The notes beneath the pieces are model-generated. The model was not told the origin of the DNA. It saw only the letters and a program-made list of their open reading frames with translations, and ran no database searches. A program made the position numbers and the translations under genes. Of a stretch of 6,898 bases of DNA, positions 1 to 6,629 are shown piece by piece. Origin of the DNA: Verrucomicrobiota bacterium (GTDB taxonomy: Bacteria; Verrucomicrobiota; Verrucomicrobiia; Verrucomicrobiales; Verrucomicrobiaceae); NCBI GenBank assembly GCA_023429545.1, contig JAEYUU010000525.1:1-6898 (forward strand). Reading direction: 5' to 3'. Numbering within the stretch: position 1 is the stretch's first letter; every line of letters begins with the position of its first letter.

Positions 1-2138
1 TTGAAGTTCTTGTACAGGCGGGGATAGCCGTGGTCGGCGAATCCACCGGTGAAGTGGTGGAAGCGCACGTTCCAGCCGCCGCCGTCATTGGTGTTGTCGC
101 GCGAAAAAATATCCATGAGCGGGCTCACGGCGACCTCTAGAATGTTGCGCGTGCCGGTCGCATACAGTGACAGCCCCGTACCATCCGGACGCACACGGAT
201 GACGCCACCGCCACGATGCTGCAGGTGAGTGCCATCCGTGCCTTCCGCATCCATGAAACCGAAGTCACCACCAGCGATGTAGAGCCAGCCATCGATGCCG
301 AGGCTCAGCCCATTCGTGGTGTGGTCCGCGGGGCGGTCCTTGTATCCGAAGGCGATTCCTTTCACCAGCGTCTTGCGCTCTTCCGCGACACCGTCGCCGT
401 CCTTGTCGATGAAGACACTCAGGTCTGGAGGATGCACCACGTAGAGGCGGTCATGATCCCACACGAGGCCACGCGGCGCATCGAGGTCCTTCACGAATTC
501 CGTCACCTCATCCGCGCGGCCATCGCCATCCTTGTCGCGCAGGCGGAGGATGCGGCCACGCTTCGGATTGCGCCCGAGTGAGCCATTGCCATCGCTGGAA
601 ACATAGACATCACCATTGGGAGCAGCCGCTATGAAGACCGGGTAGTTCGCCATCTGCGGCGGGGCGAAGACCGTGGCCTCGAAACCATCTGCGACCTTCA
701 CATCCTTGAGGATTTCCGCTTCCTCCGCGGGGGTGAGCTTCACCACCTTCGGTGGCACGTTTCCTTCCTTCGCGAACGGGTCCGCTGCCTTCGCATCTTC
801 CTTCTTTGCCACGGCGACCTGCTTGGCATCGGCCTTCACTCCAAGCGACTTGATCCCCTCGCCCTTCAGCGAGACCTCACGAATGCTTGCCCAGCCGCCC
901 TGCGACGTGCCGAGCACATGGATGCGCACGAACTTGACGCCCTTGCCCGTGAGGGTGTGCACGCTGTCGCCGCCCTTCTTGTTATCCTTCGCATCCGCAA
1001 GCACGGTCCACTTCGTGCCATCTGCCGAGCCTTCGACCACGTGCTTGTAGGCATTGTTACCGCTTTCCCATATGATGCTGGCACCGCTGAGCGTCTGCGG
1101 CTTCTCAAACTCAAGCTGCAGCCACTGCGGGAAGTCCCCGCTGTTCGCGCACCAGCGTGTGTTCTTGTCACCATCCACCGCCCGCCATGTGAAGTTCCCC
1201 TTGCCGGATTCTTCGCTGGAGGCGGAGAGCTTTACCGGCGTCCCATCCTTGGCCATGAGGCCGGGAGCGGCCGCAGGAGTCGTGGGAGAACCCGCCACCG
1301 CCGGAGGAGAGGCGGGCTTGAGAAGATTCACCAACGTGCCCGGCTCACCCTTGTACGGTTTGAGGTATTCGTCATTCAGCTTGCCTGCCGCCCAAAGGAG
1401 ACCACGCGTGACGAGGTCCAGGTAGCGCGCATCCGCCACGGTGTCGTTGTTGTGACCAATCGTGGTGCTGAAGACCCTGGTCTTCTTGTCACCATATTCA
1501 TTTGTCCAGGCGACAATGTAGTCCACATCCTTCGTGGTGCCGTCCTTCTGCTTGATGCGCTGCTTGCCCATCGCCAGCGGATGCGCGCCAAAGACGTTCA
1601 CATTGTTGTACAGTTCCTCCTTGATGGTGGTCCAGTCCTTGAGCGGCTGCGTGATGGGGTGCGCCATATCGACGAAGCTGATGTCGATGGGCTCCTGCGG
1701 ACCATGGCTCGCCGACTGGAGGCCGATGTACTCGAACCAGTCATTCTTCCCGATGCGGTATGAATGCATCGCGCAGTGCAGGTTCACCGCAGGGAGTCCG
1801 TTGCGATGGGCATCCAGGATGTTCTGCACGTACTGCGGATCTTTCATGCTGGCCGCACACTCGTCATGGATGACGATGTCATACCCCTTGGACCAGTCCT
1901 TGTTTTCGTAGAGGGGGAAATGCGGGGCCGTGCCGCGGTCCTCCGCGTGAATCACGCTTACCTGCACATTGGCCCGCGCCTGGATGCCTTCCTTCAGAAT
2001 GACATGCTGCTTTGCGTAGTCATGACAGCAGCCGCCGCAGACAAGCAGCGCGCGGAGGGGTTTGGTTTCTGCGGAATGCACCGTCGCCGTGAAGGCGCCG
2101 GTGATGAGTAGGGCGAGCGAGATGCAGGTGAGCTTCAT
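1..2138 (-). CDS. Secreted ThuA / discoidin / PVC-type dehydrogenase-propeller protein (partial, C terminus beyond window)
   Basis: Reads open on the minus strand from an ATG at 2138-2136 to the window edge, giving 712 codons with no stop. Residues 1-23 look like a Sec signal peptide (Lys2, hydrophobic core, cut near VHSA), so export is inferred. Residues ~27-252 match a ThuA-like domain (glutamine-amidotransferase-like fold): CGGCCHDY at 34-41, NLHCAMH at 119-125, HPIT at 160-163 and TIGH at 226-229. A Pro/Ala linker (~274-293) leads to a discoidin/F5-8 type C domain (~300-430; DGDKNTRW, FPQWLQLEF, FVRIHV), probably carbohydrate binding. After a Lys/Ala-rich linker, residues ~475-712 match the N-terminal part of the Pirellula/Verrucomicrobium putative membrane-bound dehydrogenase family. 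This part has two DKDGDG turns (535-540, 578-583) and TTNGLSLGIDGWLY from 607. Relatives often continue into a CxxCH cytochrome domain, which is not visible here. The substrate is unknown. Domain identity is secure, enzymatic activity is not. Confidence 0.9.
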   Translation of the reverse strand, partial: MKLTCISLALLITGAFTATVHSAETKPLRALLVCGGCCHDYAKQHVILKEGIQARANVQVSVIHAEDRGTAPHFPLYENKDWSKGYDIVIHDECAASMKDPQYVQNILDAHRNGLPAVNLHCAMHSYRIGKNDWFEYIGLQSASHGPQEPIDISFVDMAHPITQPLKDWTTIKEELYNNVNVFGAHPLAMGKQRIKQKDGTTKDVDYIVAWTNEYGDKKTRVFSTTIGHNNDTVADARYLDLVTRGLLWAAGKLNDEYLKPYKGEPGTLVNLLKPASPPAVAGSPTTPAAAPGLMAKDGTPVKLSASSEESGKGNFTWRAVDGDKNTRWCANSGDFPQWLQLEFEKPQTLSGASIIWESGNNAYKHVVEGSADGTKWTVLADAKDNKKGGDSVHTLTGKGVKFVRIHVLGTSQGGWASIREVSLKGEGIKSLGVKADAKQVAVAKKEDAKAADPFAKEGNVPPKVVKLTPAEEAEILKDVKVADGFEATVFAPPQMANYPVFIAAAPNGDVYVSSDGNGSLGRNPKRGRILRLRDKDGDGRADEVTEFVKDLDAPRGLVWDHDRLYVVHPPDLSVFIDKDGDGVAEERKTLVKGIAFGYKDRPADHTTNGLSLGIDGWLYIAGGDFGFMDAEGTDGTHLQHRGGGVIRVRPDGTGLSLYATGTRNILEVAVSPLMDIFSRDNTNDGGGWNVRFHHFTGGFADHGYPRLYKNF

Positions 2139-2260
2139 GGAAACGAAGGAAGGCACAATACGAGCAGTCAAAGGCATTTTTGCATCAGGTTTTGATGGCG
2201 GATTTTTCCAAATTCGAAATTCCGTTTACCTCAGACATCAAATCATGCATATTGATCTGC
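2139..2260. promoter_or_regulatory. Divergent spacer between the ThuA-type gene and vapB
   Basis: This 122-bp non-coding stretch separates two divergently transcribed genes and is visibly richer in A/T than the flanking coding DNA, so it should carry promoters for both. For the minus-strand gene I find only a TTGACT hexamer (complement of 2166-2171) with no well-spaced -10 box. Its leader, just before ATG, is pyrimidine-rich without a Shine-Dalgarno sequence. The plus-strand signals are described separately. An in-frame ATG at 2180 could extend vapB by 27 residues into this spacer, but that extension looks nothing like VapB and is not favoured. Confidence 0.55.
2225..2253 (+). promoter_or_regulatory. 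Candidate sigma70-type promoter of vapBC
   Basis: TTTACC at 2225-2230 (4 of 6 matches to TTGACA) is followed after exactly 17 bp by CATATT at 2248-2253 (4 of 6 to TATAAT). Transcription would begin near 2260-2261, essentially on the A of the vapB ATG, predicting a leaderless or nearly leaderless mRNA. This fits the absence of a Shine-Dalgarno sequence before vapB. The hexamers are weak individually, so this is a proposal based on spacing and position. Confidence 0.3.
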
Positions 2261-2264
2261 ATGA
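2243..2264. promoter_or_regulatory. Perfect inverted repeat over the vapB start: candidate VapB/VapBC operator
   Basis: TCATGCA (2243-2249) and TGCATGA (2258-2264) are exact reverse complements separated by 8 bp. The right arm contains the vapB ATG, and the repeat covers the candidate -10 box and transcription start. Antitoxins of this family commonly bind palindromes in their own promoter and repress the operon, with the toxin as co-repressor. The position is what such autoregulation would require. Binding itself is inferred. Confidence 0.45.
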
Positions 2265-2515
2265 GAACCACCCTGAATTTGGATGACTCCCTGCTGGCCA
2301 GGGCGAGCCAGTTGACGGGCATTGAGGAAAAGACCCAGCTCCTCCACATGGGACTGGAGGCGCTGATTCAGCGCGAGTCCTCCAAAAGGCTCGCGGCGCT
2401 GGGCGGCTCCAAGCCCGACTTTAGCGTAGCTCCCCGCCGCAGAATCACCGAGCCGTTGACCCTCGCAGAGAAACCCGTCAAATATGCTGCTCGCCGACAC
2501 AAGCCTGTGGATTGA
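2261..2515 (+). CDS. vapB: VapB-type antitoxin of a type II toxin-antitoxin pair
   Basis: This 84-residue protein begins MRTTLNLDDSLLARASQLTG and continues with EKTQLLHMGLEALI, RESSKRLAALGGS and APRRR. This is the recognisable pattern of short VapB antitoxins: an N-terminal beta-strand/helix DNA-binding part, then a toxin-binding tail. The ATG at 2261 is chosen because family homology starts exactly there. The longer in-frame start at 2180 adds an unrelated 27-residue stretch. There is no Shine-Dalgarno sequence upstream. Family members usually end soon after the APRRR region, close to the toxin start. Here about 22 extra residues (62-84) run into vapC, giving a 32-nt overlap in another frame. 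VapB should neutralise the VapC next to it and repress the operon. Identity is firm; the role of the tail is unknown. Confidence 0.85.
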   Translation: MRTTLNLDDSLLARASQLTGIEEKTQLLHMGLEALIQRESSKRLAALGGSKPDFSVAPRRRITEPLTLAEKPVKYAARRHKPVD

Positions 2516-2843
2516 GTGGTTCCGCGTGGGCTGCAAGGAGTTGCACGATCTACTGATGCGTGATGAGGTCGCCACGCACTGGGTTGTGATTGGGGAGCTA
2601 TCCACGGGCAACCTCCCCAAGCGCCAGTCGACCCTCGCAAATCTGCGCGCCCTATACCATGTCCACTCCGCCACGGAACTGGAGACACTGACCCTCATCG
2701 AGAACCACCGCCTTTACGGCAAAGGCATCGGCTGGAATGACGCGCAATTGCTTGCCAGCGCCCTGATTCACCACTTGCCACTCTGGACGCGGGACAAGCG
2801 TCTGCGCGAAATCGCGCAAAAGTTGCACTGCTCGTGGGATTGA
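2484..2843 (+). CDS. vapC: VapC-type PIN-domain ribonuclease toxin
   Basis: This 119-residue protein spans a single PIN domain, the usual length for VapC. It opens with MLLADTSLWIEW, a hallmark of the family. The four acidic residues expected to bind Mg2+/Mn2+ are visible: Asp5 (ADTS), Glu38 (GELSTG), Asp86 (GWNDAQLLA) and Asp104 (WTRDKRL), so the active site looks intact. VapC toxins cleave specific RNAs, often tRNA or rRNA, and stop translation when the antitoxin is lost. The target here cannot be read from sequence. The ATG at 2484 lies inside the end of vapB, so the two are almost certainly co-transcribed and translationally coupled; a weak purine patch (GCAGAGAAA) precedes it. It faces thrC, ending 31 bp from the thrC stop. 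Confidence 0.9.
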   Translation: MLLADTSLWIEWFRVGCKELHDLLMRDEVATHWVVIGELSTGNLPKRQSTLANLRALYHVHSATELETLTLIENHRLYGKGIGWNDAQLLASALIHHLPLWTRDKRLREIAQKLHCSWD

Positions 2844-2848
2844 GATTC

Positions 2849-2865
2849 TTCATGTTCATCATGAA
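2849..2865. other. Short inverted repeat between convergent vapC and thrC
   Basis: TTCATG (2849-2854) and CATGAA (2860-2865) can form a 6-bp stem with a 5-nt loop in the 31-bp gap between the two convergent stop codons. The position suits a bidirectional terminator. The stem is AT-rich and short, however, and neither side is followed by a clear T-run, so it is at best a weak terminator. Confidence 0.2.
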
Positions 2866-2874
2866 CGCACCGGA

Positions 2875-4233
2875 TCACTCCCGCTGCTGCGTCGCGATGA
2901 AGGCCTTCACCGCCTCCGCGCTGGCCTCCAGCGGATAAGTCTCCAGCGGCAGGCTCTTCAGCGCTTCCAGCGTGGGATGCGTGGGGTCGATGCCCGTTGC
3001 GGAGCGCACCACCTCCGGGAATTTCGCAGGATGCGCGGTGGCGAGCACCACGCTCACGCGATCCGGCACCATGCTGGCGAAGGCACACGCCGTGTGCGGA
3101 TCCACCGTGTAGCCATAGGTGGCGTGCACACGTGCAATGGTTTCGCGAATCCCGGCATCCGTCATGCGGGAGGCCTTCATCGCGGTCTGACCTGCGGGAA
3201 TGTTCACGGCCTCGCCGGAGCGCATCTGCTCCATCACCTCGCGCACCTTCGCTGCATCCTCATCCAGCAGGAAGTAGAGGAATCGCTCGAAGTTCGAAGC
3301 GGCCTGGATGTCCATGCTGGGTGCATGGCTGGGGTGCACCTCGCCCTGGCGGTACTCGCCAGAAACGAAGAAGCGGTACAGGATGTCATTCTGATTCGTC
3401 GCCACGCGGAAGGTGCCCGCCGGCAGACCCATGCGCTGCGCCATCCATCCGGCAAGCACATTGCCAAAGTTTCCCGTGGGCACCACAAACTCCACCCCGC
3501 CCCTCGCATCCGGCGGGAGACGCAGCCACGCCCAGATGTAATACACGCACTGCGCCAGCACGCGGGCGATGTTGATCGAGTTCACCGCGGAGAGGTGATG
3601 CGTCGAGGCAAAGGCGGTGTCGCCGAAGGTCTGCTTCACCACGCGCTGCGCGTCATCAAACGTGCCGGGCACCGGGATGGCAAAAACATTCGCCGCACCC
3701 GTGCAGGCCATCTGCCGCTCCTGCAGCGGAGCCACGCGACCATGGGGATAAAGGATGAAAATCGAGATGCCGTCCTGCCCCATGCAGCCGTGAATGGCAG
3801 CGGAACCCGTGTCTCCCGAGGTCGCGCCCAGCACCGCGAGCCGCTTCCCGGTGTGCTCCACCTGGCGCTTGTACAGCAGGCCCAGGAGCTGGAGCGCGAA
3901 GTCCTTGAACGCGAGCGTGGGTCCGTGGAAGAGCTCCAAAACGTATGTCTTCTCATCCAGCTTCCGCAGTGGGGCCACGTCCGGCGAGTCAAAGCGCTCG
4001 TACGCCTTCGCCGTCAGCGCGTGCCACTCCTCGCGGGGAATGTCCGGCGCAAACAGCGTGAAGAACTCCGCCGCCAGTTCCGCGTAGCTCAGCTTCTCCC
4101 ATGCCGCGAGTTTGCCGCTGATGTCCGGCCAGGAATCGGGCAAGAAGAGCCCGCCATCTGGGGCCAGGCCAGCTTCGACCGCTTGGGAGAACGTGTGCGG
4201 GTGCGTTTGCCCGCGCGTGGAGATGTACTGCAT
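2875..4233 (-). CDS. thrC: Threonine synthase
   Basis: This 452-residue protein is a pyridoxal-phosphate enzyme (fold type II) that converts O-phosphohomoserine and water to threonine and phosphate, the last step of threonine synthesis in the cytoplasm. The N terminus MQYISTRGQ is typical of ThrC and supports the ATG at 4233. The cofactor lysine is Lys110 in FHGPTLAFKDFA. GATSGDTGSAA (136-146) and PTGNFGN (252-258) are the substrate and phosphate-binding loops, and PGTFDDAQ (189-196) and NSINIARVLAQ (218-228) are also family motifs. Length is close to the long ThrC form, and no truncation is seen. The next same-strand gene upstream ends 74 bp away, so co-transcription is possible but unproven. 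No Shine-Dalgarno sequence precedes the start; the leader is pyrimidine-rich (CCTTCCATTTCC then ATG). I see no threonine-rich leader peptide in the 74-bp gap. Confidence 0.96.
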   Translation of the reverse strand: MQYISTRGQTHPHTFSQAVEAGLAPDGGLFLPDSWPDISGKLAAWEKLSYAELAAEFFTLFAPDIPREEWHALTAKAYERFDSPDVAPLRKLDEKTYVLELFHGPTLAFKDFALQLLGLLYKRQVEHTGKRLAVLGATSGDTGSAAIHGCMGQDGISIFILYPHGRVAPLQERQMACTGAANVFAIPVPGTFDDAQRVVKQTFGDTAFASTHHLSAVNSINIARVLAQCVYYIWAWLRLPPDARGGVEFVVPTGNFGNVLAGWMAQRMGLPAGTFRVATNQNDILYRFFVSGEYRQGEVHPSHAPSMDIQAASNFERFLYFLLDEDAAKVREVMEQMRSGEAVNIPAGQTAMKASRMTDAGIRETIARVHATYGYTVDPHTACAFASMVPDRVSVVLATAHPAKFPEVVRSATGIDPTHPTLEALKSLPLETYPLEASAEAVKAFIATQQRE

Positions 4234-4243
4234 GGAAATGGAA

Positions 4244-4260
4244 GGGCAGACAAGATGCCC
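4244..4260 (-). other. Small hairpin just upstream of thrC
   Basis: GGGCA (4244-4248) and TGCCC (4256-4260) are exact reverse complements around a 7-nt spacer. In the minus-strand transcript the hairpin ends about 10 nt before the thrC ATG. It could be a chance 5-bp stem, a weak terminator of the upstream gene, or a structure affecting thrC translation. Nothing in the sequence decides between these. Confidence 0.2.
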
Positions 4261-4307
4261 GAACCCTGCTGGATCACAAAGAAGAAATGGTTCTCTTCCG
4301 AGGTCTC

Positions 4308-4823
4308 TTACCTACCAGACCCGCGCGGCGGCAGGTCCATACTTAATCCAGCGGCATACTGCTGAAACCGGATGAGGAAATACGCCAACTGCGAGGGGAG
4401 TTCCTTGTCCTCACCAGCAGGCACGACCGACGCCAGAAACTCGTCCCTCGTCTTCTTCTCCGCTTCTGAGAGAGATGCCGGATCTGCCATGCTGGCGAAG
4501 ACGGTTCGGACGTATGTGGCCGCCTCCTTCAGTCTGGTTTCTTCCGGCGAGGTAGGCTTCAGGAGAGCCAGTTTGGGATCAATCTCCTCCCGAAAGAACC
4601 CATCCATGCCGGGCTTGTCCATCAGGGCAGACTTGCCAAGATGCCGGTAAGTTGTGATCCACATATTTCCATACTCGACGAGGTGTGCTCGAAAGATGGG
4701 GGAAACAGATTTTGAAGCATCTCCGAATTTCTTCTCGTATGGGTTTTGCTCTGCCGCCCAGCCAGCGCCCGATAGAATTCCAAGCAAGAGGGCAATCACC
4801 ATAACCCTGACAGAATTTGCCAC
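4308..4823 (-). CDS. Small exported protein of unknown function
   Basis: A 171-residue protein that I do not recognise. Residues 1-24 form a clear Sec signal peptide: Arg6, a hydrophobic core (VIALLLGILSGAG) and a cut near WAA/E. There is no cysteine, so it is not a lipoprotein, and the mature part of ~147 residues is probably periplasmic or secreted. The mature region is charged and looks mostly helical (for example PEETRLKEAATYVRTVF and SEAEKKTRDEFLASV), ending in a Pro/Gly/Arg tail. The start is GTG at 4823-4821, preceded by a weak AGG. An in-frame ATG at 4802 (Met8) would remove the only positive charge before the hydrophobic core, so GTG is preferred. It lies upstream of thrC on the same strand with a 74-bp gap. 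The signal peptide and uninterrupted frame support a real gene; no function is proposed. Confidence 0.75.
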   Translation of the reverse strand: MANSVRVMVIALLLGILSGAGWAAEQNPYEKKFGDASKSVSPIFRAHLVEYGNMWITTYRHLGKSALMDKPGMDGFFREEIDPKLALLKPTSPEETRLKEAATYVRTVFASMADPASLSEAEKKTRDEFLASVVPAGEDKELPSQLAYFLIRFQQYAAGLSMDLPPRGSGR

Positions 4824-5012
4824 CTGACCTGATTGATATGGCTGTCTGATTTGGCCTCTGGGAGGGGGCCATGGGGATAGCTAACGCCGGTAAACTCTCC
4901 CGCAAACAGCACTTTTGAAATTAATCTTGATCTCGTCGGGGCACTGCTTGGGTGTTTCACTGGGATTCTCCCTTGCACACCGCCCCCTTTGACCGCAGTA
5001 GAAACGCGTCAC
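4824..5012. promoter_or_regulatory. Divergent spacer between the exported-protein gene and the ABC-F gene
   Basis: This 189-bp gap lies between two divergent starts and should hold both promoters. I cannot pick out a convincing -35/-10 pair for either side. An imperfect inverted repeat, TGGCC (4852-4856) with GGCCA (4867-4871), frames a G-rich run on the plus strand. There is no long leader ORF and no recognisable riboswitch. A leader peptide or attenuator, as found upstream of inducible resistance-type ABC-F genes, is not apparent. Confidence 0.4.
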
Positions 5013-6629
5013 ATGCTTACGCTTCATAAAGTCACCAAGTCCTTCGCCAATCGTGTCCTCTTCAAGGATGCGGCCATGACCATCAACTATGCGGAGAAGG
5101 CGGCACTCGTGGGACCGAACGGCGCGGGCAAGTCCACCCTTTTCTCCCTCATTCTAAAGAAGGACACGCCGGACTCCGGGGAGATCCAGCGCGATGAGTG
5201 GACCACCCTGGGGTATCTGCGCCAGGAGGCTGAGCCCGTGGGAGACGAGACGGTGCTCGACATCGCCACCGGAAAGGCGGGGGAGATGGAACGGCTGGAA
5301 TCCATCCTGAAGGACTACGAGTCTCGCAGCGACGTGTCGTCGCCCGAGTACCTCGAAGCTCACGCCAAGCATGATGCCCTGCAGGACCCGAAGGCCGAGG
5401 CCAAGGCCAAGAAGATCCTTGCGGGCTTCGGCTTCACTACGGCGGATCTCCTCCGTCCCGCGCGCGAGTTCAGTGGTGGCTGGATCATGCGCGCGCACCT
5501 GGCGCAGCTTCTCGTCATCGAACCCGACCTGCTGCTGCTGGATGAGCCCACGAACCACCTGGACCTGATGTCCCTCATGTGGTTCCGCAACTACCTGAAG
5601 CATTACCCGGGCGCCCTGCTTCTTATCTCGCACGACCGCGACTTCATGGATGAACTCATCGAGCAGGTCTATGAGATTGATGACGGCAAACTCACCGCCT
5701 ACACCGGGAACTACTCCGACTACCTGAAGCAGCGCGAGGAGAATCATGAACGCGCCATGACCGCGTACAAGAATCAGCAGCGCGAGATTGAGCAGATTCA
5801 GGACTTCATCGACAAATTCCGCTCCGTGGCCTCCAAAGCAGCTCAGGCGCAGAGCCGCGAAAAACAGCTCGCGAAGATGGAGAAGCTCGACAAACCGAAG
5901 CCCCTGAGAAAGGCCTTCCGCTTCAACTTCCCCCAGCCCGCGCGCAGCGGCCAGCGCGTGATCGCGCTCACCGGCATCAACCAGGCCTACGGCGAAAAAA
6001 AGGTGTATGAGAATCTCGACCTCGATGTGGAGCGCGGTGAGCGCACCGCCTTGATCGGCCCGAACGGCTCCGGCAAGTCCACGCTGCTGAAGCTGCTGGC
6101 CGGCATCATCCCCTTCCAGAAAGGCGAGCGCCGTCTCGGAACCAATACAAAGCTGGGCTACTTCTCCCAACACCGCGCGGACACGCTGGATCCAGAGAAG
6201 ACCATCCTGGAGGAAGTGCGCGATGCCTCACCCGAATTGAGGGATGACGACATCCGCTCCATTCTCGGTTCCTTCCTCTTCAAGCGCGAAGACGTCTTCA
6301 AGAAGACCAAGGTGCTGAGCGGCGGCGAGAAGAGCCGCGTGAACCTCGTGAAGTTCCTCGTGGATCCGCCGAACATCCTGCTCATGGATGAGCCCACGAC
6401 GCACCTGGATATCTGGAGCATCGAGGGATTCATCCTCGCCCTGCAGCGGTTCGAGGGAACCCTGGTCTTCATCAGCCACGATGTGCACTTCATCCGCTCG
6501 ATCGCGACCAAGGTGCTGCACATCAATGCTGGCAAGGTGATGCCCTATGCTGGCGGGTATGACTACTACCTCGAGAAAGCAGGCGTGGCCGAAGAAGACG
6601 CGCGCGCGGCGGTAATCGCGGCGCTGTAA
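5013..6629 (+). CDS. ABC-F family ATPase (ribosome-associated)
   Basis: This 538-residue protein has two ATP-binding cassettes and no membrane segment, as in ABC-F proteins, which act on the ribosomal E site as translation factors or antibiotic-protection proteins. Cassette 1 has Walker A GPNGAGKST (34-42), signature FSGGW (153-157), Walker B LLLLDEPTNHLD (173-184) and SHDRDF (206-211). The charged helical linker (~240-305; FIDKFR, ASKAAQAQSREK) is the tRNA-interaction motif. Cassette 2 has GPNGSGKST (349-357), LSGGEKSRV (435-443), LLMDEPTTHLD (456-466) and SHDVHF (488-493). Both catalytic glutamates (178, 460) are present. The ATG at 5013 is chosen because MLTLHKVTKSF is a typical ABC-F start; the frame also opens at a TTG at 4989, which would add eight unrelated residues. 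There is no Shine-Dalgarno sequence. The insert between Walker A and signature of cassette 1 is modest and there is no C-terminal extension. The exact subfamily is not assigned. Confidence 0.95.
   Translation: MLTLHKVTKSFANRVLFKDAAMTINYAEKAALVGPNGAGKSTLFSLILKKDTPDSGEIQRDEWTTLGYLRQEAEPVGDETVLDIATGKAGEMERLESILKDYESRSDVSSPEYLEAHAKHDALQDPKAEAKAKKILAGFGFTTADLLRPAREFSGGWIMRAHLAQLLVIEPDLLLLDEPTNHLDLMSLMWFRNYLKHYPGALLLISHDRDFMDELIEQVYEIDDGKLTAYTGNYSDYLKQREENHERAMTAYKNQQREIEQIQDFIDKFRSVASKAAQAQSREKQLAKMEKLDKPKPLRKAFRFNFPQPARSGQRVIALTGINQAYGEKKVYENLDLDVERGERTALIGPNGSGKSTLLKLLAGIIPFQKGERRLGTNTKLGYFSQHRADTLDPEKTILEEVRDASPELRDDDIRSILGSFLFKREDVFKKTKVLSGGEKSRVNLVKFLVDPPNILLMDEPTTHLDIWSIEGFILALQRFEGTLVFISHDVHFIRSIATKVLHINAGKVMPYAGGYDYYLEKAGVAEEDARAAVIAAL

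Noticed and set aside
918..1763. Plus-strand reading frame of 281 codons opposite the ThuA/discoidin gene
   Set aside because: The minus strand encodes unambiguous domain motifs throughout. The opposite frame is Arg/Val-rich and matches nothing.
2013..2038. c-type haem motif in the ThuA-type protein
   Set aside because: CGGCCH does not fit CxxCH: the residue after the second cysteine of the pair is another cysteine, not histidine.
2180..2260. N-terminal extension of VapB from an upstream ATG
   Set aside because: The 27 added residues do not resemble VapB, have no ribosome site, and would run through the probable promoter and operator. The family start MRTT lies at 2261.
2977..4365. Long plus-strand reading frame opposite thrC (462 codons)
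   Set aside because: It is the antisense shadow of a clearly identified thrC in GC-rich DNA, is rich in His/Arg with no family motifs, and starts and ends without gene-like context.
4989..5012. TTG start eight codons upstream for the ABC-F protein
   Set aside because: The ATG at 5013 gives the canonical ABC-F N terminus and the extra residues match nothing. There is no better ribosome site at the TTG.
5154..6173. Minus-strand reading frame of 339 codons opposite the ABC-F gene
   Set aside because: It is a mirror of the ABC-F coding sequence; all Walker and signature motifs are on the plus strand.
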